Below the pieces are notes generated by a model. That model saw only the letters and a list, made by a program, of their open reading frames with translations. It had not been told where the DNA came from and ran no database searches. From NCBI RefSeq assembly GCF_017312405.1, contig NZ_BLTG01000036.1:31213-95212 (forward strand): DNA of 64,000 nt, written 5' to 3'. How positions within the stretch are numbered: the first letter of the stretch is position 1; every line of letters starts with the position of its first letter. Positions 29,699 to 38,617 of this stretch are shown in pieces. Position numbers and translations under genes: made by a program. Origin of the DNA: Mycobacterium sp. PO1 (GTDB lineage: Bacteria > Actinomycetota > Actinomycetes > Mycobacteriales > Mycobacteriaceae).

Positions 29699-30712
29699 AT
29701 GCGCGCAGGTTGGAGTCGGATCGCCGCAGTCGTCGCCCTCACCGCAGCATTGGGCACCGCTGCTTGCTCGAGCTCTGGCGAGAGCGACGAACTGCTCGTC
29801 TACAGCGCCCAGCACGAGTCGCTGACCAAGGAGTGGATCGAGGCGTTCACCGCCGAGACCGGCATCCCGGTGACCTACCGCCAAGGCGGCGACACCGAGA
29901 TGGGCAACCAGCTGGTGGCCGAGGGGGACGCCTCGCCGGCCGACGTGTTCCTCACCGAGAACTCCCCCGCCATGGCCGCCGTCGAGCGGGCCGGCCTCTT
30001 CGCCGACATCAGCCCCGAGGTCGTCGCACAGGTTCCGGCCCAGTACCGGCCGGCCAGCAACAAGTGGACCGGTGTCGCCGCCCGCGCCACGGTGTTCGCC
30101 TACAACACCGACCTGCTCACCCCTGAGCAGCTGCCTGCCTCGATGCTGGACCTGCAGCAGCCCGAGTGGCAGGGCCGGTGGGGAGCGCCGCCGGCGAAGG
30201 CCGACTTCCAGGCGATCGTGGCCGCGCTGCTCGAGCTCGAAGGCCCCGAGGTGACCCAGCAGTGGCTGGAGGGCATGAAGGCCAACGCCAAGATCTACGA
30301 CAACAACATCACCACGCTCAAAGCGGTCAACAGTGGCGAGGTGGCCGGCGGGATCATCTACCACTACTACTGGTTCCGCGATCAGGCGGAGACCAAGGAG
30401 ATCAGCGGCAACACCCAGCTGCACTACTTCCGCAACGAGGACCCGGGCGCCTTCGTCAGCATCTCCGGCGCCGGGGTGCTGGCCTCCAGCGACAAGCAGG
30501 ACCAGGCTCAGCAGTTCCTGCAGTTCGTCACCGGCAAGGCCGGCCAGGACGTGCTGCGCACCGGCACCTCCTTCGAATACCCGGTCGCCAGCGGCGTGGC
30601 CGCCAATCCGGCGCTGCCGCCGCTGGCCGACCTGCAGGCTCCGGCGGTCAACCCGTCTGATCTCGATGCGCAGGCGGTGTCGGACATGATGACCCAGGAC
30701 GGTTTGCTGTAG
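29699..30712 (+). CDS. Ferric iron ABC transporter, substrate-binding lipoprotein
   Basis: FbpA/AfuA-class solute-binding protein of 337 aa. The lipobox is AAC (Cys23). Expected iron ligands are visible: a His in VYSAQHESLT and the adjacent Tyr pair in IIYHYYWFRDQ, which coordinate Fe(III) in this class. GGDTEMGNQL and NNITTLKAVNSGEVAGG are family blocks. ATG 29699 follows GGAAAGGAAGG. It is the first gene of a four-gene run with the permease, ATPase and an acyl-activating fusion protein, and it is divergent from efeO. Confidence 0.9.
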   Translation: MRAGWSRIAAVVALTAALGTAACSSSGESDELLVYSAQHESLTKEWIEAFTAETGIPVTYRQGGDTEMGNQLVAEGDASPADVFLTENSPAMAAVERAGLFADISPEVVAQVPAQYRPASNKWTGVAARATVFAYNTDLLTPEQLPASMLDLQQPEWQGRWGAPPAKADFQAIVAALLELEGPEVTQQWLEGMKANAKIYDNNITTLKAVNSGEVAGGIIYHYYWFRDQAETKEISGNTQLHYFRNEDPGAFVSISGAGVLASSDKQDQAQQFLQFVTGKAGQDVLRTGTSFEYPVASGVAANPALPPLADLQAPAVNPSDLDAQAVSDMMTQDGLL

Positions 30713-32305
30713 GTGGTCGCTCCGGCCACGTCACCCGACCTCGAGTCGGCACCGCAGCGTCCCCCGGCCGGGTCCCGGCCGGGGGCGGGTCGTCCCGGCC
30801 CGCTGATCTCCACCACCGTCGCGGTCCTGGTCGCCGCCACGTTCATTCCGTTGGGCTATGTGGCCTGGGCGTTCGCGACCACCGGCTGGGATCAGGCCTA
30901 TGCCCTGATCGTCCGTCCACGTGTCGGCGAGTTACTGGTGAACACACTGTCGCTGGTCGTGCTGACAGTGCCGCTGTGCATCGTGGTCGGGGTGGGGGCC
31001 GCGTGGCTGGTGGAGCGCACCGACGTTGCGGGCCGGGCGTTGTGGCGCCCGCTGTTCGTGACGCCGCTGGCGGTGCCGGCGTTCGTCAACAGTTACGCCT
31101 GGCTCGGGATCGTCCCGTCGCTGCACGGGCTGGGGGCCGGCGTGCTGGTCACGACGCTGTCGTACTTCCCGTTCATCTACCTGCCCGCTGCCGCGACGTT
31201 ACGCCGGCTGGACCCCACCATCGAGGAGTCGGCGCGCGCGCTGGGCTCCAACTCGGTCGGCGTCTTCGTGCGGGTGGTGGTGCCGCAGTTGCGGTTGGCC
31301 ATCCTCGGCGGTGCGTTGCTGATCGGGCTGCACCTGCTCGCCGAGTACGGGGCGTTCGTGATGCTGCGCTTCGAGACCTTCACCACGGCGATCTTCCAGC
31401 AGTTCCAGGCCACCTTCGACGGCCCGGCCGGCAGCATGCTCGCCGGTGTTCTGGTGCTGTGCTGCCTGGTGCTGCTGGTCGCTGAAGCCGGCGCGCGGGG
31501 CAACGCGCGGCTCGCCCGGGTGGGCAGCGGCGCTGCGCGGTCAGTGGTGCCACTGCGCTTGGGCCGCAACCGGATTCCCGCGCTGGTGGCGTTGGTGGGG
31601 CTGGCTCTGCTGGCTCTCGGTGTGCCGCTGTGGACGCTGGCGCGCTGGTTGTGGATCGGCGGGGCCGACGTGTGGACCCTCGGCTCGATCGGGCAGGCGC
31701 TCACCCAGACGATCGGCCTGGCCGCCGTGGCGGCGGTGGTGACGACCGTGTTGGCCTTCCCGGTCGCCTGGGTGGCGGTGCGCTGCGAAGGCTTCCTGGC
31801 CCGCACGGTGGAGGGGGCCAACTACGTGACGAGTTCGCTGCCCGGCATCGTCACGGCGCTGGCCCTGGTCACGGTGACGATCCGGGTGGCTCCCCCGCTC
31901 TACCAGACTGTCGTCGTGGTGGTCTGCGCGTACGTACTGATGTTCCTGCCCCGCGCGCTGGTCAGCGTGCGAGCCGGCCTGGCGCAGGTCCCCCTCGGCC
32001 TCGAAGAGGCGTCCCGTTCGTTGGGTGTGGCGCCCTGGGCGACGTTCCTGCGGGTCACGCTGCGCCTGACCGCTCCCGCGGCGGCGGCCGGCGCCTCGCT
32101 GGTGTTCGTCGCCGTGGCCACCGAACTCACCGCGACCCTGCTGTTGGCCCCGACCGGGACACGCACGCTGGCGATGGGTTTCTGGTCGCTGTCCAGCGAG
32201 CTGAACTATGCGGGGGCGGCACCGTACGCCCTGGTCATGGTGCTGTTGGCCATGCCGGTCACCATGGTGTTGTTCCGCCAGTCCACGAAGGCGGCGTCGG
32301 TATGA
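30713..32305 (+). CDS. Ferric iron ABC transporter permease (fused double unit)
   Basis: Inner-membrane permease of 530 aa with about twelve helices, the FbpB type in which two permease units are fused. Each half carries an EAA loop for the ATPase: TIEESARALGSNSVGVFVRV in the first half and LEEASRSLGVAPWATFLRV in the second. GTG 30713 begins immediately after the binding-protein stop, and the end overlaps the ATPase start by ATGA, so the three subunits are coupled. Confidence 0.92.
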   Translation: MVAPATSPDLESAPQRPPAGSRPGAGRPGPLISTTVAVLVAATFIPLGYVAWAFATTGWDQAYALIVRPRVGELLVNTLSLVVLTVPLCIVVGVGAAWLVERTDVAGRALWRPLFVTPLAVPAFVNSYAWLGIVPSLHGLGAGVLVTTLSYFPFIYLPAAATLRRLDPTIEESARALGSNSVGVFVRVVVPQLRLAILGGALLIGLHLLAEYGAFVMLRFETFTTAIFQQFQATFDGPAGSMLAGVLVLCCLVLLVAEAGARGNARLARVGSGAARSVVPLRLGRNRIPALVALVGLALLALGVPLWTLARWLWIGGADVWTLGSIGQALTQTIGLAAVAAVVTTVLAFPVAWVAVRCEGFLARTVEGANYVTSSLPGIVTALALVTVTIRVAPPLYQTVVVVVCAYVLMFLPRALVSVRAGLAQVPLGLEEASRSLGVAPWATFLRVTLRLTAPAAAAGASLVFVAVATELTATLLLAPTGTRTLAMGFWSLSSELNYAGAAPYALVMVLLAMPVTMVLFRQSTKAASV

Positions 32306-33351
32306 GCGTCGCGGCGACGGTGCAGGGTCTGTCGAAGTCGTTCGGCGGGGCCGCCGTCCTCGACGGCATCGATCTCGACCTGCCCCGGGGACAGACGACC
32401 GCGATCGTCGGATCGTCCGGGTGCGGCAAGACCACGTTGTTGCGGTTGATCGCGGGATTCGAAACCCCGGACGCGGGCAGCGTCGCCATCGACGGCACCG
32501 TGGTGTCCGGTCCCGGGGTGTTCGTGCCCGCCCACCGGCGCGAGGTCGGCTTCGTGGCGCAGGACGGTGCGCTCTTCCCCCATTTGACCGTCGGACAGAA
32601 CATCGCCTACGGGCTCCCCGGAGTGCGGCGCGGTGGTGCCGTGCGTCGACGGGTCGCCGAACTGCTGGAGACGGTGGCGCTGGATCCGGCGTTCGCCACC
32701 CGGCGCCCCCACCAACTCTCCGGCGGCCAGCAGCAGCGGGTGGCACTGGCCCGGGCGCTGGCCCGCAGCCCCAAGTTGATGCTGCTCGACGAGCCGTTCA
32801 ACGCGCTGGACGCGGGACTGCGCGCATCCACCCGCAAGGCCGTCGCCCAGCTGCTGACCTCGGCGGGTGTCACCACCTTGGTCGTGACGCACGACCAGGA
32901 GGAGGCGATGTCGATCGCCGACCGGGTCGCGGTGATGCGACACGGTCGTTTCACCCAGGTCGGCAGCCCCCGCGAGGTGTACCGCCACCCGGTGGACCGG
33001 TTCACCGCCGAGTTCCTCGGCGAGTGCGTGTTCGTGCCGTGCACCGTCCGTTCCGGTGTGGCCGACTGCGTGCTGGGCGGCGTGCCCGTCGACCCGCCCG
33101 TCGACGACGGTGCGGCGACACTGATGCTGCGACCGGAGCAGCTGATGGGTACGGAGGTATCCGACAGTGAGCGTCAGACCGGCGTCGGCACCGTCATCGC
33201 CAGTGAGTTCCTCGGCCATGACGTGCTGCTCACCATCGATCCGGGGGGCGACACCGCCCCGATCACGGTGCGCCAGCACAGCATCGACCCGCCTGCGGTC
33301 GACACCAAGGTGCACATCGATGTGATGGGCAGTGGTGTGGTCTTTCGATGA
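32302..33351 (+). CDS. Ferric iron ABC transporter ATP-binding protein
   Basis: ABC ATPase of 349 aa. Walker A is GSSGCGKTT, the Q-loop lies in VGFVAQDGALFPHLTVG, the signature is LSGGQQQR, Walker B is LMLLDEPFNALD and the switch His is in VVTHDQEEAMS. A C-terminal TOBE-like beta domain (about 240-349) is present, as in FbpC-type iron importers. ATG 32302 overlaps the permease stop. The stop overlaps the ATG of the following adenylation-acyltransferase gene (ATGA), so translation continues into that gene. Confidence 0.93.
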   Translation: MSVAATVQGLSKSFGGAAVLDGIDLDLPRGQTTAIVGSSGCGKTTLLRLIAGFETPDAGSVAIDGTVVSGPGVFVPAHRREVGFVAQDGALFPHLTVGQNIAYGLPGVRRGGAVRRRVAELLETVALDPAFATRRPHQLSGGQQQRVALARALARSPKLMLLDEPFNALDAGLRASTRKAVAQLLTSAGVTTLVVTHDQEEAMSIADRVAVMRHGRFTQVGSPREVYRHPVDRFTAEFLGECVFVPCTVRSGVADCVLGGVPVDPPVDDGAATLMLRPEQLMGTEVSDSERQTGVGTVIASEFLGHDVLLTIDPGGDTAPITVRQHSIDPPAVDTKVHIDVMGSGVVFR

Positions 33352-35840
33352 ACGGTCTGGTCGAGGGGCTGTCCCGCCACGGTGAGCGTCTGGCGGTGGC
33401 GACCCGGACCGAGCAGTTGAGCTACCTGGATCTGGCTGCCAGGGTCGCTGCGGTCGCCACGCAACTGGCCGGGGTGCGGCGGCTGGTGCTGCTGGAAACC
33501 CATAACGACCTGCATACCCTGGTGCACTATCTGGGTGCGCTGGCCGCCGGGCACGTCGTGCTGCCGATGCCGGCCGGGCGGCCGTATCCGGAGATCATCG
33601 CCACCTACGCCCCGGACGTCGTCATCGACGGCGACGGTATCCGGGAGATCCGCTCGGCCGCCCCGGGATCCGCCCGCCCTCTGCACCCCGATCTGGTGTT
33701 GCTGCTGTCCACCTCGGGCAGCACCGGGTCACCGAAGCTGGTGCGGCTGTCCGCGCACAACGTGCTCGCCAACGCCCGCGCCATCGCCGAGTACCTGGAA
33801 CTGCGCGACACCGACCGGGCCGCCACCACGCTGCCGATGTCGTATTGCTACGGCCTGTCGGTCATCCACAGCCACCTGCTCGTCGGTGCGGGCCTGATCC
33901 TGACCGACACGTCGGTGGTCGACGACGAGTTCTGGGAGCTGTTCCGGCGTCACCGCGGTACGTCCTTGGCCGGGGTGCCCTACACGTTCGATCTGCTCGA
34001 CCGGGTGGGCTTCGCCGACATGGACCTGCCCGACCTGCGCTACCTGACCCAGGCCGGTGGACGGTTGGCTCCCGAACGGGTGCGAGCCTATGCCGAACTC
34101 GGCGAACGGTCCGGCTGGCGGTTCTTCGTGATGTACGGCGCGACCGAGGCGACCGCCCGAATGGCTTACCTGCCATCGGAACTCGCCCGGTCGCGGCCGG
34201 ACGCGATCGGCCGGCCGATTCCCGGCGGGTCATTTCGGATCGACCCTGTCGAAGGTTGGGACGACGGATCCGGCGAGCTCGTCTACCAGGGCCCGAACGT
34301 CATGATGGGTTACGCGCAGGACCGGGCCGATCTGGCGCGCGGCAGCGCCCTGACGGAACTGCGCACCGGCGACATCGCCAGGCGAGGCGCCGACGGACTC
34401 TACGAGGTGATCGGCCGCGCGAGCCGCTTCGTCAAGATGTACGGCCTGCGCATCGACCTCCAGCAGCTCGAGGCGCAGCTGCGCGGTCGGGGCGTCACCG
34501 CGATGTGTACCGGTGACGGTGACCGGATCGCAGTCGCCTACTCCGGTGCGCCCGGGGAATCGGAGGTGTCGCGGGCGGCCGCGGACGTCGCCGGGCTCCC
34601 CCCGGCGGCGGTGACGGCGGTACGGGTCGCCGCCCTGCCGCGTACCGCCTCGAACAAGCCGGATTACCAGGCCGTGCGCGAACTCGCCCGCCGGAAGCCG
34701 GCGCCGACGGAGCGGGCCGATCTGCGCGGTGTGTTCGCCGAGGCGCTGCACCTGGATCCGCGGGACGTCACCGGCGATCGCAGTTTCGTCGATCTGGGCG
34801 GCAACTCACTGTCCTACGTCGCGCTGTCGGTGCGGCTCGAGCGGGCACTCGGCCATCTGCCGCCCGACTGGCACCGGCGCCCGATCGCCGACCTGGAGTC
34901 GACCGCGCAGCCGACCCGTCGACGGTCGTGGTGGGCCTCGACGATGGAGACCAGCGTCGCCCTGCGCGCCGCGGCGATCGTGCTGATCGTCGGATCGCAT
35001 GCCGAGCTGTTCGAAGTGTGGGGCGGTGCACACGTGCTGCTCGGAGTTGCCGGATACAACTTCGGCCGCTTCTGTCTGACCCCGTTGCCACGCCGGGACC
35101 GCATCCGTCACCTGCGTTCGACGATCGCCTGGATCGCCGTGCCCTCGATCCTGTGGATCGCGCTGATGCTTGCGCTCACCGACGAATATCACCCCACGAA
35201 TCTGGTTCTGCTGCAGAAGATCCTGGGCCCCGACGGCAGCATGACGGCTGGCCGGCTGTGGTTCGTCGAGGCGTTGGTGTGGATTCTGGTCGCACTCGCC
35301 GTGGTGTTCTGGTGGCCGGTCGCCGACCGCGCCGAGCGTCGACGCCCGTTCCTGGTCGCCATGGCCTTCCTGGCACTCGGCATGGCTCTGCGCTATGACG
35401 TGCTGGGCCTGGGGCTCGGCTATCAGGCGATGTTCACGGTGTTGACCTTCTGGTTCTTCGCGGCCGGCTGGGCGGCGGCGAAAGCGTCGGCGGGATGGCA
35501 GCACGCCCTGGTGACCGCGGTGCTCGCGATCGGCCTGTACGGCTACTTCGATCAGACCTATCGGACGGTGTTGGTGTTCGCGGGTCTGACGCTGCTGATC
35601 TGGCTGCCCGCGATCCGTTGTCCCGCCGGGGTGTCGATGCTCGCCGGATGGCTCGCCGAGGCGTCGCTGTTCACCTACCTGACCCACTACCAGGTCTACG
35701 CGCTGTTCGACGGACACCCGCTGCCCGGGGTGCTCGCCTCTCTGGTGGTCGGGATTCTGCTCACCAAGGCGGTGTCGTTGCTGCGCAACCGCGTGAGCCG
35801 CGACGAGCAGACGGCCGACGCGGCGACCGCCTCCCGGTAG
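33348..35840 (+). CDS. Adenylation domain - carrier domain - membrane acyltransferase fusion
   Basis: Large fusion of 830 aa. Residues 1-450 are an AMP-forming adenylation domain with core motifs A3 (LSTSGSTGSPKLV, 120-132), A5 (MYGATEA, 262-268), A7 (RTGDIARRG), A8 (GRASRFVKMYGLRID) and catalytic Lys437 in TASNKPDYQ. Residues about 455-520 are a phosphopantetheine carrier with DLGGNSLS, Ser487. From about 530 an acyltransferase-3-like membrane domain begins (LIVGSHAELF, His551) with about ten helices. The protein should activate an acid, load it on its own carrier and pass it to an acceptor through the membrane domain, analogous in logic to the Dlt system. It is coupled by ATGA to the ferric ABC operon; a role in iron acquisition is inferred only from that. 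Confidence 0.85.
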   Translation: MNGLVEGLSRHGERLAVATRTEQLSYLDLAARVAAVATQLAGVRRLVLLETHNDLHTLVHYLGALAAGHVVLPMPAGRPYPEIIATYAPDVVIDGDGIREIRSAAPGSARPLHPDLVLLLSTSGSTGSPKLVRLSAHNVLANARAIAEYLELRDTDRAATTLPMSYCYGLSVIHSHLLVGAGLILTDTSVVDDEFWELFRRHRGTSLAGVPYTFDLLDRVGFADMDLPDLRYLTQAGGRLAPERVRAYAELGERSGWRFFVMYGATEATARMAYLPSELARSRPDAIGRPIPGGSFRIDPVEGWDDGSGELVYQGPNVMMGYAQDRADLARGSALTELRTGDIARRGADGLYEVIGRASRFVKMYGLRIDLQQLEAQLRGRGVTAMCTGDGDRIAVAYSGAPGESEVSRAAADVAGLPPAAVTAVRVAALPRTASNKPDYQAVRELARRKPAPTERADLRGVFAEALHLDPRDVTGDRSFVDLGGNSLSYVALSVRLERALGHLPPDWHRRPIADLESTAQPTRRRSWWASTMETSVALRAAAIVLIVGSHAELFEVWGGAHVLLGVAGYNFGRFCLTPLPRRDRIRHLRSTIAWIAVPSILWIALMLALTDEYHPTNLVLLQKILGPDGSMTAGRLWFVEALVWILVALAVVFWWPVADRAERRRPFLVAMAFLALGMALRYDVLGLGLGYQAMFTVLTFWFFAAGWAAAKASAGWQHALVTAVLAIGLYGYFDQTYRTVLVFAGLTLLIWLPAIRCPAGVSMLAGWLAEASLFTYLTHYQVYALFDGHPLPGVLASLVVGILLTKAVSLLRNRVSRDEQTADAATASR

Positions 35841-35852
35841 GACCTGCCCTGG

Positions 35853-35898
35853 TTGCGGCCCCGTCCGGGCCGCCGCTATATTTTCGGCTACCCGAAAA
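35853..35898 (+). promoter_or_regulatory. Promoter and inverted-repeat operator of the Mn-type ABC operon
   Basis: A -35 TTGCGG (35853-35858), 18-base spacer and -10 TATATT (35877-35882) precede the metal-binding protein gene. A perfect inverted repeat TTTTCGG (35881-35887), four bases, CCGAAAA (35892-35898) overlaps the -10 and predicted start site. This is where a metal-responsive repressor such as MntR (DtxR family) would act. Identity of the regulator is inferred. Confidence 0.55.
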
Positions 35899-35934
35899 AT
35901 CGGATAACAGCCCCCGAAACCCCAGGTATTGCGT

Positions 35935-36873
35935 GTGATGATCGGACCTCGCCGCGTGGCGGCGATCTTGATGGTGCTCGCCACCACAGTGGTGTGCGCG
36001 TGCGCGCCGGGCGGCAATCCGCAGGACGGTGACTCGCAGGACGGCGGCCGCCCGGTCGTGCTGACCACCTTCACGGTGCTGGCCGACATCGCCGCCAACG
36101 TCGCCGGGGAGCATCTGAAGGTCGAGTCCATCACCAAACCCGGTGCCGAGATCCACGGCTACGAACCGACGCCCGGCGACATCAAGAAGGCTGCCAGGGC
36201 GGATCTGATCCTCGACAACGGTTTGAATCTGGAGGCGTGGTTCGCCCAGTTCGTCGACGACATCGACGTGCCGCATGTGGTGCTCAGCGACGGTATCGAG
36301 CCCATCAGCATCAGCGCGGACGCCTATGCCGGCTCACCCAATCCGCATGCCTGGATGTCGCCGCTGAACGTGCAGATCTACGCCGACAACGCCGCGGCGG
36401 CGTTCGCCGGCCTCGACCCTGAACACGCCGCGGACTACCAGGCCAACGCCGCGCGGTACCGCGGCGAGCTGCAGCAGGTCCAGGATGATCTGGTCGACCA
36501 GTTGCGCGCGGTACCGACCTCGCAACGCGCGCTGGTGACCTGTGAGGGCGCATTTTCCTACCTGGCGCGTGACACCGGATTGACGGAGAAGTACATCTGG
36601 CCGGTGAACGCCGAACAGCAGGCGACGCCGCAGCAGATCGCCTCGACCATCGACTTCGTCGCCGAGAACACGGTGCCCGCCGTGTTCTGCGAGTCGACGG
36701 TGTCCGACGCGCCGATGCAGCGGGTGGTGGAGGCCACCGGCGCCCGCTACGGCGGCACCCTGTACGTCGACTCCCTGTCGGCCGCCGACGGCCCGGTGCC
36801 CACCTACCTCGAGTTGATCCGCCACGACGCCGACACCATCGCCGCGGCGCTGACGGCCAGCCGCACACCGTGA
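35935..36873 (+). CDS. Manganese-type ABC transporter, metal-binding lipoprotein
   Basis: Cluster A-I metal-binding protein of about 312 aa. A lipobox-like VCAC gives Cys23 from GTG 35935; ATG 35938 and TTG 35929 are alternatives. Metal ligands follow the H-H-E-D pattern of Mn proteins (PsaA, MntC): His in AEIHGYEPTP, His in SPNPHAWMSP, Glu in VFCESTVSD and Asp in LYVDSLS. The His-rich loop of zinc-specific ZnuA is absent. These features favour Mn(II), with Fe(II) possible. It is the first gene of a coupled three-gene ABC operon. Confidence 0.88.
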   Translation: MMIGPRRVAAILMVLATTVVCACAPGGNPQDGDSQDGGRPVVLTTFTVLADIAANVAGEHLKVESITKPGAEIHGYEPTPGDIKKAARADLILDNGLNLEAWFAQFVDDIDVPHVVLSDGIEPISISADAYAGSPNPHAWMSPLNVQIYADNAAAAFAGLDPEHAADYQANAARYRGELQQVQDDLVDQLRAVPTSQRALVTCEGAFSYLARDTGLTEKYIWPVNAEQQATPQQIASTIDFVAENTVPAVFCESTVSDAPMQRVVEATGARYGGTLYVDSLSAADGPVPTYLELIRHDADTIAAALTASRTP

Positions 36874-37610
36874 CGCCGGCGATCGCCGTCGATTCCGTCA
36901 CCGTCCGGTACGGCTCGGTGCCCGCCCTCGACGACGCCACGGTCCACATCGGCTCGGGCCGGGTGTGTGGCCTGGTCGGCATGAACGGCTCGGGCAAGTC
37001 GACCCTGCTCAAGACGATCATGGGCATCGTGCGGCCCATCGCCGGCACGGTGGCGATCAACGGCGGCAGCCCCGCCGCGGCCCGGCGGGCCGGGCTCATC
37101 GGCTACATGCCGCAAAGCGAGGACGTCGACTGGCAGTTTCCGTTGTCGGTGCGCGATGTCGTGCTGACCGGGCGGTACGGCCACATGGGCCCCACCCGGC
37201 GGACCCGCCCGGCGGATCGGGCCGCGGTCGCGGATGCGCTCGAGCGGGTGGAACTCACCGATTACCGGGACCGCCAGATCGGTCAGCTGTCCGGTGGACA
37301 GCGCAAACGAGCGTTCCTGGCCCGGTGCATCGCCCAGGGCGCCTCGATCCTGCTGCTCGACGAACCCTTCGCCGGTGTCGACAAACGCACCGAAGCCACG
37401 ATCAGCCGACTGCTGCGTGACCTCGCCGCGAGCGGCGCGACGATCCTGGTGTCCACGCACGACCTACAGGCCCTGCCCGGGTTGGCCGACGAAGCCGTGC
37501 TGCTGATGCGTACGGTGCTGATGCACGCCACGCCCGGTGAGGTGCTGCAGCCGCAGAATCTCGCCCGGGCGTTCGGGATCGACGTGTTGGGCGAAAGCCG
37601 GGAGAGCTGA
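36870..37610 (+). CDS. Manganese-type ABC transporter ATP-binding protein
   Basis: ABC ATPase of 246 aa of the metal-uptake class. Walker A is GMNGSGKSTLLKTIMG, the Q-loop region is YMPQSEDVDWQFPLSVRDVV (the VDW-FP segment is typical of Mn/Zn importers), the signature is LSGGQRKR, Walker B is ILLLDEPFAGVD and the switch His is in STHDLQAL. GTG 36870 overlaps the binding-protein stop and the end overlaps the permease ATG by one base. Confidence 0.92.
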   Translation: MTPAIAVDSVTVRYGSVPALDDATVHIGSGRVCGLVGMNGSGKSTLLKTIMGIVRPIAGTVAINGGSPAAARRAGLIGYMPQSEDVDWQFPLSVRDVVLTGRYGHMGPTRRTRPADRAAVADALERVELTDYRDRQIGQLSGGQRKRAFLARCIAQGASILLLDEPFAGVDKRTEATISRLLRDLAASGATILVSTHDLQALPGLADEAVLLMRTVLMHATPGEVLQPQNLARAFGIDVLGESRES

Positions 37611-38494
37611 TGGGTGTCGTCGATTTCCTGGTCGAGCCGATGCAATTGGACTTCATGGTGCGGGCCACGCTGATCACCCTCACCGCGTCGGTGGTGTGCG
37701 CCACGTTGTCGTGCTGGCTGGTCCTCATCGGCTGGTCCCTGATGGGTGACGCGGTCTCGCACTCGGTCCTGCCCGGGGTGGTGCTGGCCTACGTCGCCGG
37801 TGTCCCGTTCGCGGTGGGCGCGGTGATCTGCGGATTCCTGGCGGTGGCCCTCATCGGCGTGGTGCGCGACACCAGCCGGGTCAAGGAGGACGCCGCCATC
37901 GGGGTGGTGTTCACGACGTTCTTCGCTCTCGGGCTCACGCTGGTGTCGGTGACGCCGAGCCACGTCGACCTCAACCACATCATCTTCGGCAACCTGCTGG
38001 GGGCCTCGCGCTCGGATCTGATCCAGGTGGTGGTCATCGGCGCGGGGGTGCTGACCGTGCTGGTCGCCAAGCGCCGCGACTTCACCCTCTACGCCTTCGA
38101 CCCCATTCACGCCCACGCCATCGGCCTGAACCCCCGACGGCTGGGTGCGGTGCTACTCGGGCTGCTGGCGCTGACGGCCGTGGTCGCGCTGCAGGCGGTG
38201 GGGGTGGTGCTCGTCGTCGCGCTGTTGATCACCCCGGGAGCGACCGCCTATCTGCTCACCGACCGATTCGCCAGGATGCTGCTCATCGCGCCCGGCCTCG
38301 CCGTACTGTGCGCGATGGTCGGTCTCTACGCCAGCTATTACCTCGACACGGCGTCCGGGCCGATGGTGGTCCTGGTCAACGGCATCCTGTTCACGCTGGT
38401 CTATCTGTTCAATCCCCGGCGCGGGGTCGTCACCGCGCGGCTGCGGAAGCCTGCCCCCGGCGCGCCCGGCGTGGACGCGTCGGCCGCCAGGTGA
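37610..38494 (+). CDS. Manganese-type ABC transporter permease
   Basis: ABC-3 family permease of 294 aa with about eight helices. Family blocks are GDAVSHSVLPGVVLAYVAG near the N-terminus, EDAAIGVVFTTFFALGLTLV, and LLITPGATAYLLTDRFARML (the cytoplasmic coupling region). ATG 37610 overlaps the ATPase stop (TGATG), so all three subunits are translationally linked. It is the last gene of the operon. The following 123 bases hold repeats that belong to the next small gene. Confidence 0.92.
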   Translation: MGVVDFLVEPMQLDFMVRATLITLTASVVCATLSCWLVLIGWSLMGDAVSHSVLPGVVLAYVAGVPFAVGAVICGFLAVALIGVVRDTSRVKEDAAIGVVFTTFFALGLTLVSVTPSHVDLNHIIFGNLLGASRSDLIQVVVIGAGVLTVLVAKRRDFTLYAFDPIHAHAIGLNPRRLGAVLLGLLALTAVVALQAVGVVLVVALLITPGATAYLLTDRFARMLLIAPGLAVLCAMVGLYASYYLDTASGPMVVLVNGILFTLVYLFNPRRGVVTARLRKPAPGAPGVDASAAR

Positions 38495-38511
38495 GCAGGA
38501 TCCGGCGCGCC

Positions 38512-38585
38512 CCCTGAGTTCAGGGTGTCAAGAAACCGTCAAGGTCGCGTACGTGGTGCGCCCGGCCGGGAAACCTGAGATCAGG
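38512..38585 (+). promoter_or_regulatory. Repeat-rich control region of the 37-codon membrane gene
   Basis: Three ordered elements precede the small ORF at 38618. CCCTGA-GT-TCAGGG (38512-38525) and CCTGA-GA-TCAGG (38574-38585) are related inverted repeats 61 bases apart, centre to centre. Between them GTCAAG occurs twice with an 11-base period (38527-38532 and 38538-38543), the one-helical-turn spacing used by OmpR/KdpE-type response regulators. The segment just before the ORF can also pair GCCCGG with CCGGGC next to the ribosome site. Function is inferred. Confidence 0.45.
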
Positions 38586-38617
38586 ACCGCTCAGCAACCC
38601 CGGGCAAGGAGGATCCG

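Noticed and set aside
38556..38614. SAM-type riboswitch before the 37-codon gene
   Set aside because: CAGCAACC resembles part of the S-box, but the other conserved junction elements and multi-helix core are missing; only a simple hairpin is supported.
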